Positions 1 through 8,818 of a stretch of DNA of 64,000 bases are shown here, one piece after another. A program made the translations under genes and the position numbers. The stretch is from Cyanobium gracile_A. Its GTDB lineage: Bacteria; Cyanobacteriota; Cyanobacteriia; PCC-6307; Cyanobiaceae. The DNA lies in assembly GCF_034931305.1 (NCBI RefSeq), contig NZ_JAYGHY010000006.1, positions 31,359-95,358 on the forward strand, in the 5' to 3' direction. The stretch's first letter is position 1. Each line of letters begins with the position of its first letter. Below the pieces are notes generated by a model, which searched no databases, was not told where the DNA came from, and worked only from the letters and a program-made list of their open reading frames with translations.

Positions 1-81
1 TGAGAGCACCAGGAAGCCCCACACCCAAGGGGAGATGCGGCTCGGCCCGATCGCAGTGGGAAAGGGGTTGAGGAACTTCAT
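1..81 (-). CDS. N-terminal fragment of a membrane protein, cut by the window edge
   Basis: The ATG (79-81) overlaps the TGA of the HlyD-type gene in an ATGA, so the two are probably translationally coupled. Only 27 codons lie in the window. They read MKFLNPFPTAIGPSRISP and then run into a hydrophobic stretch (WVWGFLVLS), which suggests an N-terminal membrane segment. HlyD-type adaptors in cyanobacteria are often encoded next to a membrane glycosyltransferase such as a cellulose-synthase-like enzyme; that is an inference from context, because no catalytic motif is visible here. Confidence 0.6.
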   Translation of the reverse strand, partial: MKFLNPFPTAIGPSRISPWVWGFLVLS

Positions 82-1418
82 CGTTCGAAGATCACCCTGC
101 CCGTATATCCCACGTAGCAGAACTGCAACGGAGGAGATGGAACATCGTTGAGGAGGCGCACCCGCACCTCACTTTCCCTGGCCAGATTGATCGGAATCGG
201 GACCAGCGGGTCGTTACCGAGCCGCAGCCGCCCGATCCCCGAGCGGATCGACTCCACTTCACCCCGCAGCGTCATCCGCCTGCCCACCAACTCGATCCGG
301 GCGCCAGTGCCGATCTGCAGTCGGTTCAGATCGTTCTCCGCCACGTAGGTGATGACCCAGCGGTTCTCGCAATCGATCAGTTTCATCACGGGCTGCAGGG
401 CCTCAAGCAGATCACCGGCCTGCGCCTGCAGCTCCCATACAACGGCCCTTCGAGGGCTGCGCAGCGTGCTCTGGTGTCGCTTGTCCCATTGCTGGGTGGC
501 GTCGGCCAGCTGCCGCTCCAGACCGGCCACCCGCTGATCTTGAGTGCCCAGGTCGCCCTGCAGTGCCTGGAGGCTGCGCCTGGCCTCCTGAAGACGTACC
601 ACAGGATCGGAGCCACTGCGGTTGTTGCGCAGCACCAGGTTGTTCATCGCGGCCTCCAGGTCGGTGCGGCCGCTGGCCAACCGGGCTTTGAGGCCCGTCA
701 GCTCGCGTCGCCGCTGCAGCTCGGTGGTCCTGGCCCGGTCGTAGACGTTGGCGGCGACCGCGCCGTTGCGAAAAAGACCTTCCACGCGCTTGGTTTCCCG
801 CTCTGCAAAGGCCAGCTCGGCCCGGGCGCGCTGCAGGTCGGCTGTGGTCTGACCGAGGTCCTGTCTGTTGCGGCGGATTTCCAGGGCCTGTTGACGTTCG
901 GCATCGCGCTGAACGTCCGCCAACAGCTGCTTCTGCGCCTGGACCTGACGACGCAGATCCGCTTGGCGGCTTCGGGCTTCCTGCCGCTCGGTGCTGAGCC
1001 GTTCCACCTCATCGCGGCTCGTGCGCGGGCTGCGGATAACGGCGAGCTCCTGGTCCTGGCGCACCGCTTGGCCGGCCTTCACAGGCAGTGCGTGCAGGGT
1101 GCCGGTGATCGGGGTTCGGATCGCAATCGGGGTGGCGTTGATCACCGCATCGCGTGAGCGCGCTGTGAAGAAATTGATCACTGTGAAGGCGGTCATGACC
1201 AGCAGACCGGATCCAATCAGAATGATTAGGATTTCAGCCCCACGGCTTCTTGTCATCCGGTCGTCGTCGGACTTGATCGGATCGGTCTCGAACGGATCCG
1301 AATTGGTGCTTGTCTCGCGGACGGGCGGTTCTGTCACCGTGGATGATGGCTCCTGGCAAGTGCTGAAAGACGGGCCGCCATGGCTCTTATCAACCATAGC
1401 GGCACACCCCGAAGCCAA
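78..1418 (-). CDS. HlyD-family periplasmic adaptor (membrane fusion protein)
   Basis: The 446-residue protein has a hydrophilic N-terminus (about 1-58), one membrane anchor (about 62-85, ILIILIGSGLLVMTAFTVI), a first biotinyl-lipoyl-like half (about 95-125), a long Arg/Gln/Glu-rich coiled coil (about 130-315) and a second lipoyl/beta-barrel part ending FCYVGYTGRVIFER. This is the classic architecture of HlyD/EmrA adaptors, which link an inner-membrane transporter or polysaccharide synthase to the envelope. It overlaps the next minus-strand gene by ATGA and is probably its partner in export or exopolysaccharide synthesis. The start is uncertain: Met8 and Met54 are also possible. The substrate cannot be told. 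Confidence 0.82.
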   Translation of the reverse strand: MASGCAAMVDKSHGGPSFSTCQEPSSTVTEPPVRETSTNSDPFETDPIKSDDDRMTRSRGAEILIILIGSGLLVMTAFTVINFFTARSRDAVINATPIAIRTPITGTLHALPVKAGQAVRQDQELAVIRSPRTSRDEVERLSTERQEARSRQADLRRQVQAQKQLLADVQRDAERQQALEIRRNRQDLGQTTADLQRARAELAFAERETKRVEGLFRNGAVAANVYDRARTTELQRRRELTGLKARLASGRTDLEAAMNNLVLRNNRSGSDPVVRLQEARRSLQALQGDLGTQDQRVAGLERQLADATQQWDKRHQSTLRSPRRAVVWELQAQAGDLLEALQPVMKLIDCENRWVITYVAENDLNRLQIGTGARIELVGRRMTLRGEVESIRSGIGRLRLGNDPLVPIPINLARESEVRVRLLNDVPSPPLQFCYVGYTGRVIFER

Positions 1419-1808
1419 CGCGACTGAGCATCGCTGTGAATATCAGCTCTGAAAAGGCTCCTATGGGATCTGAGCCGGCGCTCTCCATGACGGTTGCATG
1501 TAAAGATTTGACGCGACTGGATGCTGGGTGGACCGGATTGGCCGCGTTCATGGGGGAAGCCGGTTGCGAACAGACGCCGTTTTGATTGTGGCGAGAGGTC
1601 TGCTGATGCAGTCCGATGCATCCATTGCGGTGGACCCAACCGAGGTCTTTTATCGGACGGTTTGAGCGGAGATTCGCTGGCCGGAATGAACCCTCATGCC
1701 CAAATTCATCCTCACTCAATTTCAGGGATGCATGAGGCTACGAATCCATTCTTCGTCTCCGGCCTGCCCTCGCCATTGCAGGCGCCCTGTTCAGCAGTGG
1801 CGTGCCGC
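1419..1808. other. Intergenic stretch without a convincing gene
   Basis: About 390 bp separate the HlyD-type gene from the Fe-S fusion gene, both on the minus strand. The open frames here (e.g. minus 1390-1719) have no recognisable domain and atypical composition. The region is visibly less GC-rich than its neighbours and probably carries the promoter of the HlyD-type gene; no clear -35/-10 pair could be fixed. Confidence 0.4.
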
Positions 1809-3935
1809 TCAGGCGACCAGCCAGCGTCCGCCTGCGCCCAGGCCGATCACAAGGCCAGCCAGCGTCAGGGCCAGACCACTCCAGAAGGCCAGCTGCAGCA
1901 AGCGCCGCAGCATCAGCAGGGATCCGCCCACCCCCACCAGCACCGCCAGGCTCTGGCAGAAGGCGATCACATGGGCATCGGCGCTCCAGGCGGGCAGGCG
2001 GGCGGCCAGGGCGGGCCAGAGGCTTTCGGTGCTCACTGGCAGCAGCCGGCCCCCCTCCGCCATGCCCATGGGCAGGTGCTGGGCCAGCAGCAGGGCCCAC
2101 AGCAGCGGCAGCAGGCCGTAGAGCAGCAGCCAGCTGGGGCTGGCGGGGCGGAGTCGCCCCAGCAGGGGCCGCAGCAGCAGCCACAGCCCCGCCGGCAGGG
2201 CCAGCGCCAGGGTGGCGAAGGCCAGGCGGCCCAGCAGAGGCCCCTGCTCAAGGAGCTCTGGCGACAGGGGCAACCAGCCCAGCAGGCGCTGCCAGTGCCG
2301 CAGGCAGACCCCGCCGGCCAGCACCAGGATCAGCCCCGCCTCCCCTGCGGGCGGGGCCATGTCGCGCTGCAGGTCGGCGGCGGGGGGGCGCAGGCGCAGC
2401 TGCACCGAGCGGTGCGGGCAGGCCTGGGCGCAGGTGAGGCACAGCACGCAGTTGCGGTTGTCGGCGAGGTGGGCCGGATGGGTGCCGAGGGGGCAGCCGG
2501 GGGTGGCCAGCCCCTCCCCTTCCGCCGGGCCCCCCTTGAAGCAGGCGTAGCTGCTGCAGCTGCCGCTGCAGGTGCCCGCCTCCGCCCGCAGCTCGCTGAT
2601 CGCCAGCTTGGCGAACAGGCCGTTCATGCCCCCCACCGGGCAGAGGTAGCGGCACCAGAAGCGCTTCTCGAAGCGCAGCGAGCCGACCACGGCCCCGGCG
2701 GTGATCAGCAGCAGCAGGGCGCTGCTCTGTCGGGCGCTGTTGCGCAGGTCGCCCAGTTCCTCCCACAGCAGGATCGCCGCGAAGCCGGCCGCCAGCAGGG
2801 GCGCTGCCCAGCGATCGCTGTCGCCCCGCGGCCAGCGGGCTGGCTGCCAGCCCAGCCGTTTCGCCAGCCGCTGGCTGATCTCCCCCCAGACCATGAACGG
2901 GCAGAAGGAGCACCACAGGCGGCCCACCAGGGGGTAGCCCAGCAGGATCAGGGGCCACCACCAGGCCCAGAAGAGGTTCAGGCCGCCGCTGTGGGCGCGG
3001 TCCTGGGGCCCCCACCAGAGCCACAGGTTCACCAGCACGAACACCCAGCTCACCACCCCGAACAGCAGGGCGTTCCAGAGCCGTGGCGAGCGCATGGCGT
3101 CCCGCAGCCAGGGTTTCCAGCGCCAGAGGTCGAAGCGGGCCCGCTGGGGACGGCGCAGGGTCCAGAACACGTCCTCGGGCAGCTCCTCCGGATGGTCGCT
3201 GCTGCACTGGCGCAGGGCCCGTTCGATCAGCTCCAGCAACTCCCGCACGTTGCCTGGGAAGTCGTAGGTCTGGAGGCGCTTCACCAGCCCCTCCCCCACG
3301 GTGGGCGGCTGGCTCCAGCCGAGGCTGCGGGCCTTCTGGCGCACGCCGTAACGCAGCCATTCGCCCAGGTCCTGGCGCCGCACCCGCAGGGGTGGCACGC
3401 GGATGTGGCGGCAGAGGGCGTCGAAATCGGGCGCGCTCGCCTCGGCGGTCAGAAACACCCGACCGGAGAAGACGTGTTCGGCGTGGTCCCCATCCGGCGA
3501 GCGCCAGCGGCCGCTGCGGGCCAGCTCCAGCAGGGCGGGCCGCAGCTCAGGGGCGGCGCGGTCGATCTGATCCAGCAGCAGCCCACCCGAGCCGATGCAG
3601 TCGATCAAGGCGACGCCGCCGGCTGTGGCCGCGAACAGCTCGGCACCGTCGGGGCGCAGCAGGGCGCAGTTGATCCGCACCAGCAGCTGCTTGCGCGCCG
3701 CTGAGCCGAAGTGGATCAGGGCGACGAGGTTGTCCTTCTCCAGGCCTGGCTCGCCGCTGATCAGCACCGCCTGGCCGCTGGTATCGGCGGAGGCGGCGCG
3801 GATGGCGTCCCGCAGCTTCTGGGCATAGCGGCTGCTGCCGACGACCCCGCGGCGGGTGCGGCCCAGCAGGTAAGGCGCCAGCCGCAGCAGGCAGGCCCTC
3901 GGGTCGGGGGTGGCCTCCGGCGGGCTGGACGTCAT
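1809..3935 (-). CDS. Sigma54-activator-like AAA+ domain fused to a membrane-bound 4Fe-4S (NapH/RdxA-like) protein
   Basis: 708 residues. The N-terminal part (about 20-260) follows the sigma54-interacting AAA+ fold: Walker A-like GEPGLEKD (61-68), Walker B-like LLLDQID (120-126) and the typical FPGNVREL helix (226-233). It has no GAFTGA loop, the Walker A glycine is Glu and the Walker B Glu is Gln, so ATP hydrolysis and sigma54 contact are doubtful. Residues about 285-450 form a polytopic membrane module with two CxxCP-type motifs (WCSFCP 341-346, WCRYLCP 427-433). A Cys-rich segment (C456, C460, C465, C481) and a ferredoxin motif (C496, C499, C502, C506) follow, then four or more further membrane helices. 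It resembles NapH/RdxA/NosR-type electron carriers. A role in redox sensing or electron transfer across the membrane is inference. Confidence 0.8.
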   Translation of the reverse strand: MTSSPPEATPDPRACLLRLAPYLLGRTRRGVVGSSRYAQKLRDAIRAASADTSGQAVLISGEPGLEKDNLVALIHFGSAARKQLLVRINCALLRPDGAELFAATAGGVALIDCIGSGGLLLDQIDRAAPELRPALLELARSGRWRSPDGDHAEHVFSGRVFLTAEASAPDFDALCRHIRVPPLRVRRQDLGEWLRYGVRQKARSLGWSQPPTVGEGLVKRLQTYDFPGNVRELLELIERALRQCSSDHPEELPEDVFWTLRRPQRARFDLWRWKPWLRDAMRSPRLWNALLFGVVSWVFVLVNLWLWWGPQDRAHSGGLNLFWAWWWPLILLGYPLVGRLWCSFCPFMVWGEISQRLAKRLGWQPARWPRGDSDRWAAPLLAAGFAAILLWEELGDLRNSARQSSALLLLITAGAVVGSLRFEKRFWCRYLCPVGGMNGLFAKLAISELRAEAGTCSGSCSSYACFKGGPAEGEGLATPGCPLGTHPAHLADNRNCVLCLTCAQACPHRSVQLRLRPPAADLQRDMAPPAGEAGLILVLAGGVCLRHWQRLLGWLPLSPELLEQGPLLGRLAFATLALALPAGLWLLLRPLLGRLRPASPSWLLLYGLLPLLWALLLAQHLPMGMAEGGRLLPVSTESLWPALAARLPAWSADAHVIAFCQSLAVLVGVGGSLLMLRRLLQLAFWSGLALTLAGLVIGLGAGGRWLVA

Positions 3936-4024
3936 CGCTGACCTCGTGCTGGTTTGATTCTCGTCGGAGAAGATGGAACGCCTTCGCGGCGCCCCGGTGC
4001 CATCGGCCTGGTGATCACCTAACC

Positions 4025-4729
4025 ATGAGCACGTCGGGTTCGGCCGAGTTTCTGTGGCGCGGTCACCGGCTCCAGCTGCTGGGCCAGCGGGCCGTCTGGG
4101 ATCCGCAGCAGGGGCTGCTGCTGGTGGCGGATCTGCACCTGGGCAAGGCGGAGAGCTTCCAGAGCCAGGGCATTCCGCTGCCCAGCGACGGCGACGGGGC
4201 CACCTTCAACGCCCTGCTGGCGCTGGCCCACACGCACCGGCCTGTCCAGGTGCTGGTGCTGGGGGATCTGATCCACAGCCGCCTGGGCCTGACGGCCGAC
4301 CTGCGCCAGAAACTTCAGGCCCTGCCTGAGCTGCTGGGCTGCCCGCTGCGGCTGGTCGGTGGCAACCACGAACGGGGTTGCTGGCTCGAGGGTCTGGAGC
4401 AGGAGCCGTCCCTGGCCCTGGGCCCCCTGTGGCTGAGCCACGCCCCCGAGCCCCGCCCCGGCCACCTCAACCTCTGCGGCCATCGCCACCCGGTCGCCCT
4501 GATCGGTGGCGGGGCCGACCGGCTGCGTCTGCCGTGCTTCGCCTACGACCCGCTCGCCGAGCAGCTGGTGCTGCCGGCCTTCGGCCAGCTCACCGGCGGC
4601 CACCCCTGCCCGGAGGGCGAGATGCTCTGGCTGGTGGCCGAGGGCGCCGTGGTGCCCTGGGGTCCCACCCCCCGACGAAGTGGCCTCAGCTTTCGGCGGC
4701 CAGGGCCCGCACCACGTCGCCGCGGGTGA
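4025..4729 (+). CDS. pdeM: PdeM-like metallophosphoesterase (ligase-associated DNA repair type)
   Basis: 234 residues of the COG1407 calcineurin-like phosphoesterase family. The metal-binding motifs are in order: DLHLGK (about 36-41), GDLIHS (about 80-85), GNHE (about 112-115) and GHRHP (about 149-153). Relatives, where studied, are Mn-dependent phosphodiesterases/nucleases often encoded with an ATP-dependent ligase and helicase; those partners are not adjacent here. It is divergent from the Fe-S fusion gene with about 90 bp between them, and its last 44 bp overlap the convergent CBS gene. The Arg-rich C-terminal tail lies in that overlap. Confidence 0.82.
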   Translation: MSTSGSAEFLWRGHRLQLLGQRAVWDPQQGLLLVADLHLGKAESFQSQGIPLPSDGDGATFNALLALAHTHRPVQVLVLGDLIHSRLGLTADLRQKLQALPELLGCPLRLVGGNHERGCWLEGLEQEPSLALGPLWLSHAPEPRPGHLNLCGHRHPVALIGGGADRLRLPCFAYDPLAEQLVLPAFGQLTGGHPCPEGEMLWLVAEGAVVPWGPTPRRSGLSFRRPGPAPRRRG

Positions 4730-5153
4730 GCACCCCCACCAGGTCCTCCTGGGCGTCCAGCACGAACAGCCGCTGGGTGCCCCGGTCGTGCAGGTGGCGG
4801 GCGGCCTGGGGCAGGGTCGTGCTGGCGGGACAGCTGTGGGGCTGGGAGCCCATCACGTCGCCCACGGTGCTGCCCAACACCTGGTGCACCTGCTTGTCCC
4901 AGTCGAGCGGGTTGCGCAGGTAGATCACGGCATCGAGAAGCATCACGTAGGGCCCGGCATCGAAGCCGCTTTCGCGCACCATCAGATCCTGTTCGCTGAG
5001 CTCTCCCACGAGGGCTCCGAGCTCATCGAGCACCGGCAGGCCACTGATGTGGTGGTCGCTCATCAGCTGCACCGCTTCCTGCAGGGGCGTGGTGGTGGTG
5101 ACACTCAGCACGGGGCTGGTCATCACCTCGGCCACGCTGCGCTCGACGACCAT
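4686..5153 (-). CDS. Two-CBS-domain protein
   Basis: 155 residues made almost entirely of a CBS pair: repeat 1 begins VAEVMTSPVLSV (about 7-18) with the HISGLPVLDE core, repeat 2 is VGDVMGSQPHSCPAS ending VGVLTRGDVVRAL. CBS pairs bind adenine nucleotides and act as energy or redox sensors; small stand-alone CBS proteins are common in cyanobacteria and chloroplasts. The ATG at 5151-5153 is chosen because the domain starts directly after it; the frame stays open upstream only because it runs antisense through the neighbouring gene. Only 30 bp separate it from the divergent pgsA-like start, so the two promoters must lie inside each other's coding ends. Confidence 0.8.
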   Translation of the reverse strand: MVVERSVAEVMTSPVLSVTTTTPLQEAVQLMSDHHISGLPVLDELGALVGELSEQDLMVRESGFDAGPYVMLLDAVIYLRNPLDWDKQVHQVLGSTVGDVMGSQPHSCPASTTLPQAARHLHDRGTQRLFVLDAQEDLVGVLTRGDVVRALAAES

Positions 5154-5183
5154 GCGGATCTCCTCGGTGATGGCATTCTGCTG

Positions 5184-5735
5184 GTGAACGGGACCCCTTC
5201 CCTGCGACGCCTCGCCGACCTGCTGACGCTTGCCCGGGCCGTGTTGGGCTTGCCGCTGCTGCTGGCCCTCGCCGGTGGCCGGCCTGCGCTGGCGTGGGTG
5301 CTGCTGCTGCTGGGCGGCCTCAGCGACTGGGCTGATGGGGCCCTGGCACGCCGGGCCGGCGGTGGGTCGGTGTGGGGGGCCAGGCTTGATCCCCTCACCG
5401 ACAAGATCCTGATCAGCGCACCGCTGCTGTGGCTGGCCCACACCGGTGGGCTGCCCCTGTGGGCCGTGTGGCTGCTGCTCGCTCGGGAACTGTTGATCTC
5501 CGGCTGGCGGGCCGGCCAGGGCAGCGGCGGCCCCGCCTCGCTGGGAGGCAAGGCCAAGACGATCCTGCAGTTCCTGTCCCTGCTGTTGCTGCTCTGGCCC
5601 CCGGCCTGGGGTCTGGGTCAGGGTGCTCTGGTGGTCCCCCTGCTCCATGGGGCCGGCTGGTGGCTGTTCTGGCCGTCGTTGCTGCTGGCGCTCAGCTCCG
5701 CCTTGGGGTACCTGCGGGCCGATGCACGGAGCTGA
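5184..5735 (+). CDS. pgsA: CDP-alcohol phosphatidyltransferase (PgsA-like)
   Basis: 183 residues with the complete CDP-OH-P signature DGxxARx8GxxxDxxxD (DGALARRAGGGSVWGARLDP then LTD, about 54-77) and four to six hydrophobic helices. The family joins CDP-diacylglycerol to an alcohol; in cyanobacteria the commonest member makes phosphatidylglycerol phosphate, needed for thylakoid PG. Substrate choice cannot be proven from the motif. The GTG at 5184 is the best start: conserved sequence begins just after it and the upstream frame is antisense to the CBS gene. Confidence 0.78.
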   Translation: MNGTPSLRRLADLLTLARAVLGLPLLLALAGGRPALAWVLLLLGGLSDWADGALARRAGGGSVWGARLDPLTDKILISAPLLWLAHTGGLPLWAVWLLLARELLISGWRAGQGSGGPASLGGKAKTILQFLSLLLLLWPPAWGLGQGALVVPLLHGAGWWLFWPSLLLALSSALGYLRADARS

Positions 5736-5785
5736 GACGGGCGCCTGCCGCCACCGATGACAGCGAAGACCGCAGGGATCTGGGG

Positions 5786-6502
5786 CTAGGTGACGACCTG
5801 GAGGCCTTGTTTCTGTTCATACACCGTGGAGACCTGAAGGCGCTGGTTGACCATCGTGTTGACCTGAACCCATGGCCTTTCCAGGCGGACACGAACAAAC
5901 TCGACGTGGCGGGCCGTCAGGTTGGCCTCAGAACGGAGCTCGCCAACCAATCTGTCCCGCTCAACGCTGAATCCAAAGCAGACACGAAAGGGGTGGGGAT
6001 TATGAAGTCGCAAGTCCTTGAATCCCCACACCACCGTGGCGTCGGCGCCCAAGGGCGTGAAGCGTTGATCCTCCTGGTAGATGTCCAGGCTGTGGGGATG
6101 TCGCTCCAGCACGGTTAATCCACCCAGCAGGGCCAGGTGGTAGACCATCGAAGACAACTGGCAAAGGCCACCGCCGCTCCGTGCAACGAGCTTGCCCTTG
6201 ACAATGTTTCGTCCCGGAAGAAATCCATTGGCTGCATTGGGACGGCTGACGCGGTGCCAGAAGGACCAATTCTGGTTGATTCCGATCAATCCGCCATCAA
6301 GCAAGGCGGCACCCCGGGTGATATTGGCAAGTTTGCTTTCAAAAAAGTCACTCGGCATGATCGGCTGGGTGAGGCCAAGGGAGCACGGCTGTTCCACAGC
6401 GCCCTTTGCATGGTCGAACGAGATTCCGTTCAGGCGATCATTCCACAGGCGCCAGTGCTGGCGGATTTCCTGACGCATTGCCAAGGGTAAACGTCGTCTC
6501 AT
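5786..6502 (-). CDS. VanW-like family protein
   Basis: 238 residues. The VanW core is clear: a Gly-rich Cys motif SGGGLCQLSSMVYHLALLGG (about 108-127) followed by ERHPHS and later GADATVVWGFKDLRLHN. The family occurs in vancomycin-resistance operons and in many other bacteria, where it is suspected to act on the cell wall, but its biochemical role is unknown. No signal peptide is visible at this start. It converges on the pgsA-like gene with about 50 bp between stops. No resistance genes lie nearby, so an antibiotic role is unlikely. Confidence 0.8.
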   Translation of the reverse strand: MRRRLPLAMRQEIRQHWRLWNDRLNGISFDHAKGAVEQPCSLGLTQPIMPSDFFESKLANITRGAALLDGGLIGINQNWSFWHRVSRPNAANGFLPGRNIVKGKLVARSGGGLCQLSSMVYHLALLGGLTVLERHPHSLDIYQEDQRFTPLGADATVVWGFKDLRLHNPHPFRVCFGFSVERDRLVGELRSEANLTARHVEFVRVRLERPWVQVNTMVNQRLQVSTVYEQKQGLQVVT

Positions 6503-6717
6503 GACAACATCTCGTCTTCACTTTGGTGGAGTGGATCCCGCAGCGATTGGAAATCTGGCCTGGCTGGTCATGACCACAGAGGAATTGGATCAGAACCTCA
6601 TGGTGAAATTTCCAGTTCCGCAACACATTGTCAAAACCGCCGCGATAGGGATACGCACGGCTCGCCGCTCGTTCCCCCTCCCTGGTGTCGGGGGCCCATC
6701 TGCACGCCCCTGGGACC

Positions 6718-7635
6718 TCATCCCAGCAGCGCCGCATCGGCGCTGAAATCGGGAGTGGCGGCGGGACGGAGGGCGTAGTCGTTGGTGTAGCTGTCCGCGA
6801 GGGTGGCCTCCAGGTCGAAGGCCGGCTCCCAGGCCAGCTCCCGCCGCACACGGTGGGTGTCGGTGAGGAAGTGGGCCAGGCGCAGGGGGAAGGCCTTGCG
6901 GGCCTTCTTATCGAGGCCGGCGGGATCGAAGCTGCGGATCTCCACCGCCTGCGGATCGGTGCCGCAGGCCCGGGCGGCGGCGGCCACCAGCCCCCGGAAG
7001 CTGATGCCCTGGGAGCCGGTGCAGTTGTAGATGCGGTTGGCGGCGGTGTCCACCTCGATGCAGCGGGCCATGGCGGCGGCCAGGTCGGCCACATGGCCCA
7101 GCTGGGTGATGGTGCTGCCATCGCCGGGGAGGGGCACCGGCCGGCCGTGCACGAGGCGATCAAAGAACCAGCTCTCCACCGGGTTGTAGTTGCCCGGCCC
7201 GACGATGTAGGTGGGCCGGAAGCTGGTGAAGGGGATGCCCTCCTGGCGCAGCCAGGCTTCCGTGTCCAGCTTGCCGGCGTGGCGGCTCTGGGGATCGGTG
7301 GGGGACTCCTCGTCGAGGGGCCAGAGCTCGCTGTCGGCGTACACACCGGCCGAACTCACGTACACCAGACGGTGGGAAGGGGGGCCGGTGCGCGCGATCA
7401 CCTGGCGGGTGTCCTCCAGGGTGCGGCCGGAGCTGTCGACGATCACATCGAAGGGGCGATCCTGCAGGGCCGCCAGGCCTTCGGCGCTGCTGCGGTCGCC
7501 CTGCAGGTGTTCGATCCCTTCCGGCACGGGCTGGCGCCCGCGGGTGAACAGGCTGAGCTGGTGGCCGGCGGCCAGCAGGCGGCCGACCAGGGGGCGCCCC
7601 ACGAAGCGGGTGCCACCCATCACCAGAATCCTCAT
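6718..7635 (-). CDS. NAD-dependent epimerase/dehydratase-like protein, CSP41 type
   Basis: 305 residues starting MRILVMGGTRFVGRPLV, a Rossmann GGTxFxG nucleotide-binding loop at the very N-terminus (which fixes the start at 7635). An extended SDR fold follows (YVSSAGVY about 97-104, FRPTYIVGPGNYNP about 147-160). The SDR catalytic Tyr-x3-Lys is not obvious. This matches the atypical SDRs related to chloroplast CSP41, which bind RNA and ribosomes rather than acting as sugar epimerases; that function is family knowledge, not visible here. Confidence 0.8.
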   Translation of the reverse strand: MRILVMGGTRFVGRPLVGRLLAAGHQLSLFTRGRQPVPEGIEHLQGDRSSAEGLAALQDRPFDVIVDSSGRTLEDTRQVIARTGPPSHRLVYVSSAGVYADSELWPLDEESPTDPQSRHAGKLDTEAWLRQEGIPFTSFRPTYIVGPGNYNPVESWFFDRLVHGRPVPLPGDGSTITQLGHVADLAAAMARCIEVDTAANRIYNCTGSQGISFRGLVAAAARACGTDPQAVEIRSFDPAGLDKKARKAFPLRLAHFLTDTHRVRRELAWEPAFDLEATLADSYTNDYALRPAATPDFSADAALLG

Positions 7636-7679
7636 CGCCCTGCCGCATCGGTGAGCGCCATTCAAGCGGCCGGCGGGGA

Positions 7680-8429
7680 TCAGGGGCCGCAGGGCAGCAG
7701 CAGGCCCAGGCGCTCGAAGGGCAGCGGCAGCAGTTCCAGCACCACCGTTCCCGGTGGCCCGGAGGCGGGGCCTTCTACCCCTGGCAGCGGCACCGGCTGG
7801 TAAGTGCGGCCATCGAAACGCAGCTCCTTGAGCCCGTCAGGGGCGCCGTGCAGGCTGGCGGGCAGGGTGAGATCCAGCCAGCCGCGATGGCGATGGCTGA
7901 TCACCTTCAAGGGCGACTGGAACAGGCCGTGTTCCGCCACGAGCTCCAGCACGCCGTCGACATCCCGGAACACCAGCAGGCTGCAGCCGCCGCTGGCACA
8001 GGCGAAGGAGCCCACCACCACCGCCACGGTCTCCAGCCGGCCGTCGCCATCGAGATCGATGCGGTTGTGCAGATAGCGCAGTGGTCCCACATCGGCGCAG
8101 ACGGGGCGCTGGGCCGTGGCACGGGCCTGCTCCCATTCGGTCTGATCGGGATCGCCCGCCGCCGCCGGGCTGGCCGCCATCGGGCCGGCAAACAGGCGGG
8201 CTCGCAGCGCCGCCTCCAGGCGGGCATCGGGACGGGTGATCGCTGGAATCACCGAACCGGGTGGCGCCAAGGGGGGCGGCCTGTCGCGGGGATCCGGGCC
8301 GTCGGGGCCCAGCAGGGAGCGGGGCGGTGGGGCCGGCGCCGCCACCGGTGGCGGCGCCAGGGGCTGCCCCAGGCCAGGGCTGCAGCAGCCGATCAGCAGC
8401 AGAACAGCAAGCGGCCGCAGCGGCGACAT
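7680..8429 (-). CDS. Secreted or lipoprotein-like hypothetical protein
   Basis: 249 residues with an N-terminal hydrophobic signal (MSPLRPLAVLLLIGCCSPG) containing a lipobox-like LIGC, so lipidation at Cys15 is possible. A Pro-rich linker (about 22-60) leads to a globular part with a DLDGDGRLE motif (about 125-132), which resembles calcium-binding FG-GAP/VCBS-type loops, and two Cys in ACASGGC. Function not recognised. It lies 44 bp upstream of the CSP41-like gene on the same strand. Confidence 0.65.
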   Translation of the reverse strand: MSPLRPLAVLLLIGCCSPGLGQPLAPPPVAAPAPPPRSLLGPDGPDPRDRPPPLAPPGSVIPAITRPDARLEAALRARLFAGPMAASPAAAGDPDQTEWEQARATAQRPVCADVGPLRYLHNRIDLDGDGRLETVAVVVGSFACASGGCSLLVFRDVDGVLELVAEHGLFQSPLKVISHRHRGWLDLTLPASLHGAPDGLKELRFDGRTYQPVPLPGVEGPASGPPGTVVLELLPLPFERLGLLLPCGP

Positions 8430-8518
8430 CGGGGAGGGATAGGGGCCTGGCGAATGCCGTCGCCCGCGGATGGGGGCAAGTTACGTCGTTCACGACCAGG
8501 ACGCTGCCGCTGCCCTCC

Positions 8519-8752
8519 TCAGTCGCCCATGGTTTCGAACTCCGGATTGATGCCGGTCGCGCTGAGCTGCTCCAGGTGGGCCTCGATGCGATCGGCCAGT
8601 GCCAGGCAGCGGTCCATTTCCTCCCAGAGCAGTTCCCGCCGCCGGGACGTCACCGCGTAGGAGCGGTGATGCAGGTCGCGGCCCTGGTAGCGGAGCGCAT
8701 CCCTGAGGCGGCGCCAGTCATCCGCAGCGAGCGCGGGAGGGGAGAGCGTCAT
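8519..8752 (-). CDS. Small hypothetical protein
   Basis: 77 residues, charged and mostly helical (WRRLRDALRYQGRDLHHRSY, then WEEMDRCLALADRIEAHLEQL). No known domain could be assigned. An upstream in-frame ATG at 8779 would add nine residues; the inner ATG is preferred because AAGG lies 11 nt before it, though this is weak. It is divergent from hisA with only 66 bp between starts. Confidence 0.6.
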   Translation of the reverse strand: MTLSPPALAADDWRRLRDALRYQGRDLHHRSYAVTSRRRELLWEEMDRCLALADRIEAHLEQLSATGINPEFETMGD

Positions 8753-8818
8753 CGGGTCAGGGCCCTTGGGCAGCGTCATGGCACAGGATGGATCCCAGAG
8801 CGGCCCTGTCCCCTGGTC

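Noticed and set aside
1521..3704. Plus-strand open frame of 727 codons rich in Gln, Ala and Gly
   Set aside because: It is the antisense shadow of the Fe-S fusion gene in high-GC DNA; its composition has no domain and the minus strand has clear motifs.
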